A stretch of DNA of 64,000 bases from Bacteroidales bacterium UBA4333 (GTDB lineage Bacteria > Bacteroidota > Bacteroidia > Bacteroidales > Paludibacteraceae). Shown one piece after another: positions 51,537-59,341 of the stretch. The notes under the pieces were generated by a model. It searched no databases. It saw nothing but the letters and a program-made list of their open reading frames with translations, and was not told the DNA's origin. The position numbers and the translations under genes were made by a program. The stretch is from NCBI GenBank assembly GCA_002394335.1, contig DGTP01000014.1, forward strand, positions 146,370 through 210,369, written 5' to 3'. Each line of letters opens with the position of its first letter. Within the stretch, counting starts at the first letter, position 1.

Positions 51537-52538
51537 TTGAATAAGTACAAAGACATAGCATGTTATCACGTGGCGGCAGTGCTGCCCGTAACAGACGCCC
51601 TGTTCGTGTTCCCTTACCTGCGATACCTGCAGTGCAAGACCACAACCGGCTTGTCGCTTGACTACCTCGGCGACCGCAAGCAGATTGAGCGTGACATCCG
51701 TCACGGCGCTTTTTTTATCACCAACCACCGCGATATAGTCATGGACGCCGCCTGGTTGTCTTTCCTCCTGCGCAAGCGTTATCTCATCCGCCCGTATATG
51801 GGAGTGGGAGATAACCTCTTTGCCAAACGGTGGATAGAGGTGGCAATGAGATACAACCGCTGTTTCGCCGTCAAGCGCAACTGCGGCGTGCATGCCCAGC
51901 TGGAGAACGCCAGACTCCTGTCGGAGTATATCCGCTATCTGCGTGGCAGAGGCAAGTCGATCTGGCTGGCACAGCGCGAAGGCAGAGCCAAGGATGGCAA
52001 TGATCTCACACAACCGGCAGTGCTGCATATGCTCACACTCCTGGACGAAGGCGATTTCTTCCAGAACGTGAAAGCATTGAATATCTGTCCCGTGAGTATC
52101 AGCTATGAGTTTGACCCTTGCGACTACCTCAAGGCGCGCGAGATGCAACTCAAGCGGGATAACCCCCGTTGGCGCAAGTCCAAAAGGGACGACATGGAGT
52201 CGATGGCTACGGGCATTAATGGCAAGAAAGGACGTGTCGTCTATCGGCTCACCCCTTCCATCAATCCTGAGATAGATGCTTTGCTTGCCGCGCACCCGGA
52301 GTACCGCGAGGCACCGCTTCATGACCAGCTGGAGGCTGTCTGCCGGATTATCGACCGCCATATACACCTCGGCTACGAGATCTATGAGCGTGGCACGGAG
52401 TTTGAGGCATATATAGAAAGCCGCGTGGCAATGATCGACATCCCGGACAAGGATGAAGCATTCCTGCGCGAGAAGTTATATGAAATGTATAATAATCCGG
52501 TGGTAAATCACCGGAAGAGTCTGAAAGTTGAAAGTTGA
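51537..52538 (+). CDS. PlsC-like acyltransferase family protein
   Basis: A 333-residue protein with an acyltransferase block: FFITNHRDIVMDAAW (about 60-74), QREGRAKDGND and NICPVSISYEFDP. These fit the 1-acyl-glycerol-phosphate acyltransferase superfamily, though the usual H-x4-D reads H-x-D with a second Asp four residues later. No ATG exists before residue 69, and a stop (TAA at 51519) lies just upstream, so TTG at 51537 is the probable start. Substrate uncertain. Confidence 0.75.
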   Translation: MNKYKDIACYHVAAVLPVTDALFVFPYLRYLQCKTTTGLSLDYLGDRKQIERDIRHGAFFITNHRDIVMDAAWLSFLLRKRYLIRPYMGVGDNLFAKRWIEVAMRYNRCFAVKRNCGVHAQLENARLLSEYIRYLRGRGKSIWLAQREGRAKDGNDLTQPAVLHMLTLLDEGDFFQNVKALNICPVSISYEFDPCDYLKAREMQLKRDNPRWRKSKRDDMESMATGINGKKGRVVYRLTPSINPEIDALLAAHPEYREAPLHDQLEAVCRIIDRHIHLGYEIYERGTEFEAYIESRVAMIDIPDKDEAFLREKLYEMYNNPVVNHRKSLKVES

Positions 52539-52556
52539 AAGATGAAAGATATGAAA
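52520..52556 (+). repeat. TTGAAAG tandem repeat between the acyltransferase gene and coaD
   Basis: CTGAAAG, TTGAAAG, TTGAAAG, ATGAAAG and ATGAAA follow each other across the stop codon of one gene and the start codons of the next. Confidence 0.8.
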
Positions 52557-53000
52557 AGAGCAATATTCCCCGGTAGTTTTGACCCGTTCACGGTGGGGCA
52601 CTACGATATAGTGGCACGTGGACTGCAGCTGTTCGATGAAATCGTCATCGGCATAGGGCGCAACAGCACCAAGAAAGAAACCTTTCCTATCCGCTCCCGC
52701 GAGGAGGCGATACGTAAGATCTTTGCAGACGAACCGCGTGTCAAGGTGGCTATCTATGACTGCCTGACTGTCGATTTCGCCAAGGAGCAGGAGGCGCAGT
52801 TTATCTTGCGTGGTATCCGTTGTGTCAGTGATTTCGAGTATGAGCGGAACATGGCGGAAGCCAACAAACAGTTGGGCGGAGTGGAGACTATCATCCTCTA
52901 TACCCGGCCTGAGTACGCGCATGTATCCTCCACGCTCGTGCGCGACCTGTACGCGTATAATAAGGATGTAAGTCAGTTTGTACCTAATAACTTGAGATAA
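52551..53000 (+). CDS. coaD: phosphopantetheine adenylyltransferase
   Basis: The 149-residue enzyme that makes dephospho-CoA from 4'-phosphopantetheine and ATP. It has the nucleotidyltransferase site FPGSFDPFTVGH, RGIRCVSDFEYE and the C-terminal AHVSSTLVRDL (the S-S-T-x-x-R motif). The ATG at 52551 gives the usual MKR start; another in-frame ATG at 52542 lies in the repeat. Confidence 0.96.
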   Translation: MKRAIFPGSFDPFTVGHYDIVARGLQLFDEIVIGIGRNSTKKETFPIRSREEAIRKIFADEPRVKVAIYDCLTVDFAKEQEAQFILRGIRCVSDFEYERNMAEANKQLGGVETIILYTRPEYAHVSSTLVRDLYAYNKDVSQFVPNNLR

Positions 53001-53001
53001 A

Positions 53002-54657
53002 ATGAAGAAAATCTGTCATTGCAGCGGACTGTGTCCGGTCATCGTTGCGGTTTTATTCCTGTCATTGCCGGCGGTCAGCCTTCCCGCTTATTCCCAATCC
53101 CGCCAGCAGGAGACAGGGCGTGTGGCAAAACAGCTGGATATCTTCAACGACGTAATGCGCGAGTTGGATATTAACTATGTGGACACCCTTGACTACGAGT
53201 CTGTCGTGGAGACGGCAATTAACCAAATGCTCCGTCAGGTGGATCCATATACGGTCTATTATTCGGAGAAAGACAGCAAGCAACTCAAAGAGATGACCAC
53301 CGGTCAATACGGCGGTATAGGTGCTGTAATCCAGCAGCGTGAGGTGAAGACCGGTAAGGATGGAAAGGAACTTCAGACCTTCATCGCCAACCCCTATGAG
53401 GGTCTGCCTGCGCAGCGTAACGGACTGATGGCAGGTGACAGGATTATGTCTGTTGACGGCGAGTCGGTCAAAGGGCTGAAAGTAAGCGAGGTGAGCCGCA
53501 AGCTGCGTGGCGTGCCGGGTACTACAATCACCATCGAGATCCTGCGCTCAGGAGAGAAGAAAGCGCGTAAGTTCGCTTTCCTCCGCGAGGAGATCCGTCT
53601 GGAGCCGGTGCGCTACTACTGCGCCTACAAGGCGGACAGCCTTTCCCAACCGGTGGGATATATAGCCTTTAATGATTTCACCGACAACTCCGCACGTGAT
53701 TTCGAGCGGGCACTGGACGACCTGGTCACCAATGACCACATAGGCTCGCTGATCATCGACCTTCGCGACAACGGCGGCGGACTGATCGGCCAGGCTGTGG
53801 ATATGGTCAACCTCTTTGTGGACAACACCGTAGTGGTGGACACCAAAGGGAAGCACGACGAACCTCTCTACACCTACCGCACCCGTTATCAGGCGCGTTA
53901 TCCCGACCTGCCGCTGGTGATCATGGTCAATAAGAACACCGCCTCGGCGGCAGAGATCGTCTGCGGCGCACTGCAGGATCTCCATCGCGCTACGCTTATC
54001 GGACAGCGGACTTTCGGCAAAGGACTGGTGCAGAGTATCCGGCCTATTGCCCACAACGGCTCGATCAAGGTGACCACCGCACGCTATTATCTGCCTTCCG
54101 GCAGATGTATCCAGGCGATTGATTACGCCGAGCGGCAGAAGGGCAACGAACTCAAAAAAGACACTGCCGGAGGAATCCTTCCCGATATTGTTATCAACGA
54201 CTCGGTGAAGGTGGATGTCACCTTTCCCCTCTATACCCAGAACATGTTCTTCGACTATGCCACCCTCTACCGCCAGAAGCACCCTGTTCTGACGGCTTCG
54301 GCAACGGATTTTGTGGTGTCGGATGAGATGATAGAAGACTTCTGCCGTTTCCTGGAAGAGAAGGATTTCAAATACGAGACGGAGACGGGCAAGTTCTACA
54401 AGGAACTGCTCACCCTGGCGCGCAAAGAGGATCTCGATTCCGCCACGCTTGCACAGCTGGAGAGTTTTGAGTCGGCGGTACAGCCGGACTATAAAGAGGC
54501 TGTCTATCGTAACAAAGAGAATGTGCAGAACCTCTTAGGACGCGAGATCATTCTGCGTTACTACTACCAGAAGGGCGAACTGGCATATGTGCTGCGGTTT
54601 GACAAGGAGTTGAAGCGTGCCCTCAAGGAAGCTGACCGTCTGCTTCGGAAGCCGTAG
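53002..54657 (+). CDS. S41-family C-terminal processing protease
   Basis: A 551-residue periplasmic serine protease (CtpA/Prc type) with a signal peptide ending near SLPAYSQS, a PDZ domain (about 80-190; QYGGIGAVI and GLMAGDRIMSVDGESV), and the catalytic domain with Ser in NKNTASAAEIV and Lys in GQRTFGKGLVQS. The last 120 residues are an extra helical part found in Bacteroidota members. It starts 1 nt after coaD and overlaps pnuC tail to tail by 35 nt. Confidence 0.93.
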   Translation: MKKICHCSGLCPVIVAVLFLSLPAVSLPAYSQSRQQETGRVAKQLDIFNDVMRELDINYVDTLDYESVVETAINQMLRQVDPYTVYYSEKDSKQLKEMTTGQYGGIGAVIQQREVKTGKDGKELQTFIANPYEGLPAQRNGLMAGDRIMSVDGESVKGLKVSEVSRKLRGVPGTTITIEILRSGEKKARKFAFLREEIRLEPVRYYCAYKADSLSQPVGYIAFNDFTDNSARDFERALDDLVTNDHIGSLIIDLRDNGGGLIGQAVDMVNLFVDNTVVVDTKGKHDEPLYTYRTRYQARYPDLPLVIMVNKNTASAAEIVCGALQDLHRATLIGQRTFGKGLVQSIRPIAHNGSIKVTTARYYLPSGRCIQAIDYAERQKGNELKKDTAGGILPDIVINDSVKVDVTFPLYTQNMFFDYATLYRQKHPVLTASATDFVVSDEMIEDFCRFLEEKDFKYETETGKFYKELLTLARKEDLDSATLAQLESFESAVQPDYKEAVYRNKENVQNLLGREIILRYYYQKGELAYVLRFDKELKRALKEADRLLRKP

Positions 54658-55312
54658 CCTCCAGCCGGCGCCAGCGGTAATAGCCGTAGAGGCAGTTGGC
54701 GCACCAGAAAGCATACTGGGCGGCCATCGAGTAGTTGCCGGCTCTGAGCCACATGATCGTGGAGAGCACATCTACCGCCAGCCATATATACCAATGCTCG
54801 CGATAGACGAGTATCATCAGTACCTGCGCTACGAGTGCAGGTACTGTCGTAAAAGCGTCAAGGTAGGGCTGGCTGTCGTCCGTCCAGCGCGCCAAGCCTG
54901 CGCCGGTCAGGCAGGAGAGGACAACCGTGGCTGCGGCGATACCAAGAAACAAACCCGTTTTCATCCGCCTTGTGCTCACGGTGTGTTTCCCGCCGGAGGA
55001 CGAAAAGCCGGCTGCCAGACGCCGTCTCCAGACATAGACGCCGTAGATCATCGTGGCAAAATAGTAGGCGTTAATGCCGATCTCGCCGTAGAACCGCTGT
55101 GTGAGGCACAGATAGGTATAGGTGCCCACTTGCGCGAACCCGAAGACGAAGGTCAGGATATTGCCCTGCGCCGTCAGGCACACCGAGCAAATACCCAGCA
55201 GCCCGCTGACAAGCGATATAATGCTGTCATGGGGCATTATGAAATAGGTCACCACCTGGAGCAACAGTCCCGTGGCAAGAAAACCGTAGTCGAAAATCTT
55301 ATTTCTTGGCAT
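54623..55312 (-). CDS. pnuC: PnuC-type nicotinamide riboside transporter
   Basis: A 229-residue inner-membrane protein with seven or eight hydrophobic segments. YLDAFTTVPALVAQVLMILVY and the downstream WLAVDVLSTIMW block are typical of PnuC, which takes up nicotinamide riboside for NAD synthesis. The 5' end overlaps the stop region of the Ig-like gene by 14 nt, so it is probably transcribed with it. Confidence 0.85.
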   Translation of the reverse strand: MPRNKIFDYGFLATGLLLQVVTYFIMPHDSIISLVSGLLGICSVCLTAQGNILTFVFGFAQVGTYTYLCLTQRFYGEIGINAYYFATMIYGVYVWRRRLAAGFSSSGGKHTVSTRRMKTGLFLGIAAATVVLSCLTGAGLARWTDDSQPYLDAFTTVPALVAQVLMILVYREHWYIWLAVDVLSTIMWLRAGNYSMAAQYAFWCANCLYGYYRWRRLEATASEADGQLP

Positions 55313-57068
55313 TCGTATCTTTGCGGATCTCTTGTGGCTTGGAGTCCCGTTGGGGGACTGCCGTGTGGTCGAAACTCTCCTCGAACTCCCAGTTGGCTTT
55401 GAGACTCAGTTTGGAGCGGAAGTAATAGACGGGTTCGGGCTGCCGTTTCAGTTCCCAGTCGCCGGTAGTCCATCTGCCGTCTCCGTTGAGGTCGAGATAC
55501 ATTCTCAGGTAGTACCCTTTGGGTTCGAGGTAGCGGAAGACGGTTCCTTCCTCTACGGCTTTCACGTCTCTGACAGGCTGGTCCTTCTCGTCAAGCAGTT
55601 GCAGGCGCATTTCGGGACTGTAGTGCGTCATCTTGATGGTCAGGGTAGAGTAGTCTTCGTCCTTTTTGAGGGTCAGGGAGAAAGAGCGTTCTTTGTTGCT
55701 TTTGCCGTAGATGTCCCATAGGGCGTTGCTGTCGGCTTTGAGTTCGTACATCCCGCCTTTCTCCAGTTCGGCTATCACCCAATAGCTGAGGTGTGCGCTG
55801 TCGCGCGGCACGATCTCAAACGGCACCGGTTCCCATTGTTCGATGCCGGTTTTCTTCTTGAGGTGGATGCTGTCGGTTATAATCCGCTCTATCGGGTAGG
55901 AGGCGCGTATGAACAGGGTGTCGGATACATCGACGCCGTTGCGTGCGTTGGACGACAGCTCTACCCGCCTGTTCTGCTCCTCTTTGTTCTTGGCGGCTTG
56001 CGCCTTGGCGCTGAGGTTCGGCGCACGGTAGAGCGCACGGAGAGTGTCGGTGGCGGGTTCGAGGTTGAGCAGTGAGTCGGAGCGGTAGTAGCTGATCTCG
56101 AAGCGCACGGAGTCTCTTGCTATCAGGGCGGAGTCCTTGAGCCAGATAATCACGCTGTCGCGGTTCTGCCCGTACTGGATAAAGAGCTGCTGCGGGCTTA
56201 CCGAGTCGAGCGGGGTGATCACCGGTGTGCTGTCCATCGGGGCGGTGAAGGAGACGACGATGCGGTGTGCCTCCTCGCGGCGGGTACGCCCCAAGGACTG
56301 CTTGCGTTTGTTCTCCGTGAAATACCACAGCAGCAGGTCTGCCGGCGCGGTATAGACATTGCCTGCCGAGTCCGTCACGCAGACGGGGGTCACCAGCGAG
56401 TCCTGCCATGCCAGCCCTTCACCGGGGTTATAGACATAGTCACGGCTGATGTCATTGAGGGCATAGAGCCTGTAGTCCGCACTGTGGATGTTATGGATGG
56501 CGAACCCTCCCTGCGCGTCCGTGCGGGCGATGCGAGTCAGCACCTCGTGCTCGAAAGCGGAGTCGGAGAGATTGGCTTGCAGACCTACGATGATATTACC
56601 GACGGGGTTCAGGTCTTGCGCATTGAGCACATTGCCGTGCACCTCCAGGGTGTCGATTTCAGGACCCGTGGCAAAAGCGATGCTGTAGCCTTTGAGGGCG
56701 TTCTTCTCGTGAAAATCGCAGATCGCCGAACCGAAATCAAGAGAGTAGGTGGTGGAGTCTTTCATCTCGTCTGCGAAAACGAGTTTGAGCATCTTGCCGG
56801 TCTGTGTAATCTCCGGTTGCTGCCGTTGCGGCGGACTGATAAGCAGGTTGCCGGCGATGTTGTCGAGCTGGATGTATTCGTTGCAGTGGATGGTAACGCT
56901 TTTGCCTTGGTAGTTGACCGAACCGTCTTCTGGCACGACGCGCACGACGACGGGAGGGATTGTGTCCTTCGGTCCGCCTTGCGGACCTATTCCTCTGTTG
57001 GCACAGCTCTCGAACAGGGCAGCGATGCACAGCGTTAGCGTTATTCCAAACCCGAAATATTTTTTCAT
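55299..57068 (-). CDS. Ig-like domain lipoprotein
   Basis: A 589-residue lipoprotein with lipobox ALFESC (Cys22) followed by the pattern PxGGPKDTIPPVV, typical of Bacteroidota surface or periplasmic proteins with a bacterial Ig-like (SbsA type) first domain. A carboxypeptidase-regulatory-like beta domain (ARTDAQGGFAIHNIHSADYRLYAL) follows, then further beta domains. No enzyme site is seen. Its promoter lies at 57151-57181. Confidence 0.85.
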   Translation of the reverse strand: MKKYFGFGITLTLCIAALFESCANRGIGPQGGPKDTIPPVVVRVVPEDGSVNYQGKSVTIHCNEYIQLDNIAGNLLISPPQRQQPEITQTGKMLKLVFADEMKDSTTYSLDFGSAICDFHEKNALKGYSIAFATGPEIDTLEVHGNVLNAQDLNPVGNIIVGLQANLSDSAFEHEVLTRIARTDAQGGFAIHNIHSADYRLYALNDISRDYVYNPGEGLAWQDSLVTPVCVTDSAGNVYTAPADLLLWYFTENKRKQSLGRTRREEAHRIVVSFTAPMDSTPVITPLDSVSPQQLFIQYGQNRDSVIIWLKDSALIARDSVRFEISYYRSDSLLNLEPATDTLRALYRAPNLSAKAQAAKNKEEQNRRVELSSNARNGVDVSDTLFIRASYPIERIITDSIHLKKKTGIEQWEPVPFEIVPRDSAHLSYWVIAELEKGGMYELKADSNALWDIYGKSNKERSFSLTLKKDEDYSTLTIKMTHYSPEMRLQLLDEKDQPVRDVKAVEEGTVFRYLEPKGYYLRMYLDLNGDGRWTTGDWELKRQPEPVYYFRSKLSLKANWEFEESFDHTAVPQRDSKPQEIRKDTNAKK

Positions 57069-57150
57069 TGATAACTAATGCCGTACTTTTCGGCATACTG
57101 AGTAACAGAGATAAAATCCATATCGGCAAGTTTAATTCAAAAATCCGCTG

Positions 57151-57181
57151 CAAAGGTACGACAAATTTTGCACATATGCAA
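57151..57181 (-). promoter_or_regulatory. promoter of the Ig-like lipoprotein gene
   Basis: Read leftwards: palindrome TTGCATATGTGCAA (57181-57168), 9 nt, TACCTTTG (57158-57151). The palindrome is also the outer end of the inverted repeat 57173-57335. Confidence 0.8.
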
Positions 57182-57335
57182 ATCTAAAAAGGATTTTTTC
57201 TCATAGCAGTATGAAAATACTGCGTTTTTTTGAGAATATCGGGGGGTGCTATGCTTGCATAAGCATCCACGGTATTATCAAAAAGGCAGTGCGTCAGCAC
57301 GAATGAGAAAAAACTCCTTTTTAGATTTGCATATG
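57173..57335. repeat. 163-bp element with 32/33-nt terminal inverted repeats
   Basis: The left arm (57173-57204) and right arm (57303-57335) are complementary except for one extra base. Inside are a 7-bp stem with GAAA loop and a T run (57208-57232) and the small palindrome ATGCTTGCATAAGCAT (57251-57266). It could be a miniature inverted-repeat element, or a duplicated and inverted promoter end. Confidence 0.6.
57208..57232 (+). terminator. hairpin with T run inside the inverted-repeat element
   Basis: GCAGTAT and ATACTGC pair around a GAAA loop, followed by G and seven T. It has the form of a factor-independent terminator, although no gene is read into it from the left. Confidence 0.55.
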
Positions 57336-57538
57336 GGCTGCACAATGCGAACGTACTTTCGAAGGGGGCCCCATTTATGGGGGAGGAGGTCGAATTTACT
57401 ACAAAAAGGGGTGGATAGAAATCGTTGACTCGATAAAAGTCTGACGAAAGTCTGATAAACCCCTTACGAGACCCTTACGGGGGGGGAGCCGTCAGCCATC
57501 AGAGAGCCGAGAGGGGAAAGGGGAAGAGGTGAGAGGGG

Positions 57539-57558
57539 TTGTCTCAAGGATGGGACAA
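57539..57558. repeat. hairpin family TTGTCnCA-N4-TGnGACAA, copy 1
   Basis: TTGTCTCA pairs with TGGGACAA around a 4-nt loop (one G-T pair). Copies 2 and 3 follow at 57942 and 57984. Confidence 0.7.
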
Positions 57559-57810
57559 AATATCGCGTGTTTTGAACAACGCGCCCAAATCTTAATAATC
57601 GGCAATTGTTTTTATGCATTTGAGTACGAATTGCCCCTTACTTTACTCTTACTTGCCTCTTGGATGCCTCTTACTTGCCTCCGATAACAGGTTTGTAATT
57701 TGCTGAAAATTAGGCATATGCGAAATGTTGTAAATAAACCTCGGAATTTACGTATCTTAATAATCGGCAATTTTTTAAGACCGGCTGTGCTGACAGAATA
57801 CAGACCCGAA

Positions 57811-57866
57811 AGCCATCAGCCATCAGCTGTCAGCCATCAGAAAGCTGAATGCTGAAAGCTGAAATA
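57811..57866. repeat. CATCAGC and GCTGAAA low-order repeats
   Basis: GCCATCAGC-type words occur four times, followed by three AAGCTGAA-type words, over 56 nt. A weaker run of the same kind is at 57490-57500. Confidence 0.75.
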
Positions 57867-57941
57867 TAGCGGCGGCAAGAATGCCACCGAAAGGAACAAT
57901 ATAAAAACCTAAACTAAGTACAGACCGGCTGTACTCTGGGG

Positions 57942-57961
57942 TTGTCGCAAAGATGCGACAA
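57942..57961. repeat. hairpin family, copy 2
   Basis: TTGTCGCA and TGCGACAA form a perfect 8-bp stem around AAGA. Compared with copy 3, the sixth pair is G-C instead of C-G. Confidence 0.75.
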
Positions 57962-57983
57962 AAGTGCATGATGAGAAAGGGTG

Positions 57984-58003
57984 TTGTCCCAAAAATGGGA
58001 CAA
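57984..58003. repeat. hairpin family, copy 3
   Basis: TTGTCCCA and TGGGACAA form a perfect 8-bp stem around AAAA. Confidence 0.75.
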
Positions 58004-58090
58004 AAATGGACAAATACCTATTCTTACTCGACAACATTTGCTATGTATCGGCAAAAAATGAAGGAATTTCGCATTTTCTTGCCGAAAAAC

Positions 58091-58121
58091 TTGCCGATGT
58101 CGGCAAAAATTAGTACCTTTG
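58091..58121 (+). promoter_or_regulatory. efflux locus promoter with its own palindrome
   Basis: The perfect palindrome TTGCCGATGTCGGCAA (58091-58106) is followed after 7 nt by TACCTTTG (58114-58121). The TTG lies 23 nt before the TA, as in the other promoters, but the palindrome has a different core, so it may be a specific operator. Confidence 0.7.
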
Positions 58122-58180
58122 TAGCGGATTTGAACCCATATGCTTATTCTCTCTGAATATACATTATATAATTATATAAA

Positions 58181-59281
58181 ATGCAACAAATCAAGACCAT
58201 CTTTTCAAGCCTGTTTGTTTTTACACTGAGCTTTCTGTCTTTCGTGAGCTGCGGGCAAGCGCCGGAAGAGCAGCACACCAGTTACGAAACCCTCGTCCTC
58301 GCCCGAGACACCGCCACTGCCCGAATGGCCTGGAGCGCCTCCATACGCGGAAAAGGCGATGTCTCCATAGTGGCCCGCTGCACGGGTACACTGCAGGAGA
58401 TACTTGTCAAGAACGGACAGCGTGTGAAGAAAGGCGATGTCCTCTTCCGCATAGACAGCCGTAGCGCGGAAAACGCCTTGGAACACGCCCGCGCCAACCT
58501 TCAGACGGCCATCGCTAACCGTGACAACGCCGCTCTGGAAGCGGAGAGCAACAAGGATCTGGCAGCGCAGGGAATAATAAGCGACTACCTGCTCCGTAAA
58601 AGCGAGAACACACTCCAGTCCGCCGAAGCGCAGGTGGCGCAGGCACGCGCCGCTGTAAGGGATGCGGAACTCAACCTCAGTTACTGCACACTCACCAGCC
58701 CCGTGGACGGACTGGTAGGCGTGATAATGCCCCATGTGGGCGATGTGGTGGCGGAAGGAACACTGCTCACACGAGTAGCAGGGGTGATCGAGATGGAAGC
58801 CGGCTATTCGCTCACCGAGAGCCAGATACACGCCTTGGTGAGGGAGTTCGGAAACCTCGATAACGTGATCAAGATAGCACCACCGCTGACATTGCGATTC
58901 AAAGACGGCACCGAATACAGCGAAAAAGGACATATCGCCAGCCTCTCCGGCATGGTGGACCAGCGCACCGGGTCCGTAACCTGTAACGTGATCTTCCCCA
59001 ATCCCAACGGCGAACTCTTCTCCGGTATGCAGGGGACGGTGGTAATGCCCGTTCTGTGGGAAGACGTCATGCTGGTGCCGCTGACGGCACTCGTCCGTAT
59101 CCAGGACAAAGTGATGGTCTATAAGGTCGGAGCCGACAGCCTGGCGACAGGAGCGCTCGTAGAGATCGAGGAACTGGGGGACGGCGAACGAGCAGTAATA
59201 CTCTCCGGCGCAGAACCCGGAGAGACGATTGTTGCCAAAGGAGCCGCCAATGTGCACGAGAAGGACAGAGTCTTGTGGTAA
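58181..59281 (+). CDS. RND efflux periplasmic adaptor (AcrA/MexE type) lipoprotein
   Basis: A 366-residue membrane-fusion protein with lipobox FVSC (Cys24). The lipoyl-like halves are seen at VARCTGTLQEILVKNGQRVKKGD and LTSPVDGLVGVIMPHVGD, around an alpha hairpin (about 85-160). A beta-barrel and a membrane-proximal domain follow (e.g. GMQGTVVMP). It links the inner-membrane pump to the outer-membrane channel. The fused pump/channel gene follows after 60 nt that include a low-order repeat. Confidence 0.93.
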   Translation: MQQIKTIFSSLFVFTLSFLSFVSCGQAPEEQHTSYETLVLARDTATARMAWSASIRGKGDVSIVARCTGTLQEILVKNGQRVKKGDVLFRIDSRSAENALEHARANLQTAIANRDNAALEAESNKDLAAQGIISDYLLRKSENTLQSAEAQVAQARAAVRDAELNLSYCTLTSPVDGLVGVIMPHVGDVVAEGTLLTRVAGVIEMEAGYSLTESQIHALVREFGNLDNVIKIAPPLTLRFKDGTEYSEKGHIASLSGMVDQRTGSVTCNVIFPNPNGELFSGMQGTVVMPVLWEDVMLVPLTALVRIQDKVMVYKVGADSLATGALVEIEELGDGERAVILSGAEPGETIVAKGAANVHEKDRVLW

Positions 59282-59316
59282 TTTACCATTTGGACATTTA
59301 CCATTTACCATTTATC
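59281..59316 (+). repeat. ATTTACC tandem repeat between adaptor and pump genes
   Basis: ATTTACCATTTGGACATTT continues as further ATTTACC copies right after the adaptor stop codon, about five units in 36 nt. Confidence 0.8.
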
Positions 59317-59341
59317 GGGTTATTTAATCATGTAAGCATTT

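Larger units (their letters stand above)
57336..58090. other. long non-coding stretch before the efflux locus
   Basis: No convincing gene. It holds three related hairpins (from 57539, 57942 and 57984), two copies of CTTAATAATCGGCAATT (near 57592 and 57757), two copies of GACCGGCTGT (57780 and 57923), and a Gly/Ala-purine-rich run near 57470-57535. Two open frames of 60 and 67 codons have no coding look. Confidence 0.6.

Noticed and set aside
56265..57038. 257-codon plus-strand frame inside the Ig-like lipoprotein gene
   Set aside because: Antisense shadow. The minus-strand product has a lipobox and recognisable domains.
57173..57335. Insertion sequence
   Set aside because: Terminal inverted repeats exist but there is no transposase and no clear target duplication. 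Kept only as a repeat element.
57811..57866. CRISPR array
   Set aside because: The repeated words are short, adjacent and without spacers of constant length.
57953..58156. 67-codon plus-strand frame before the efflux adaptor
   Set aside because: It covers hairpin copy 3 and the efflux promoter, so it is not a likely gene.
58205..59311. 368-codon minus-strand frame opposite the efflux adaptor
   Set aside because: Shadow of a clear gene. The translation is rich in His, Cys and Tyr without domain features.
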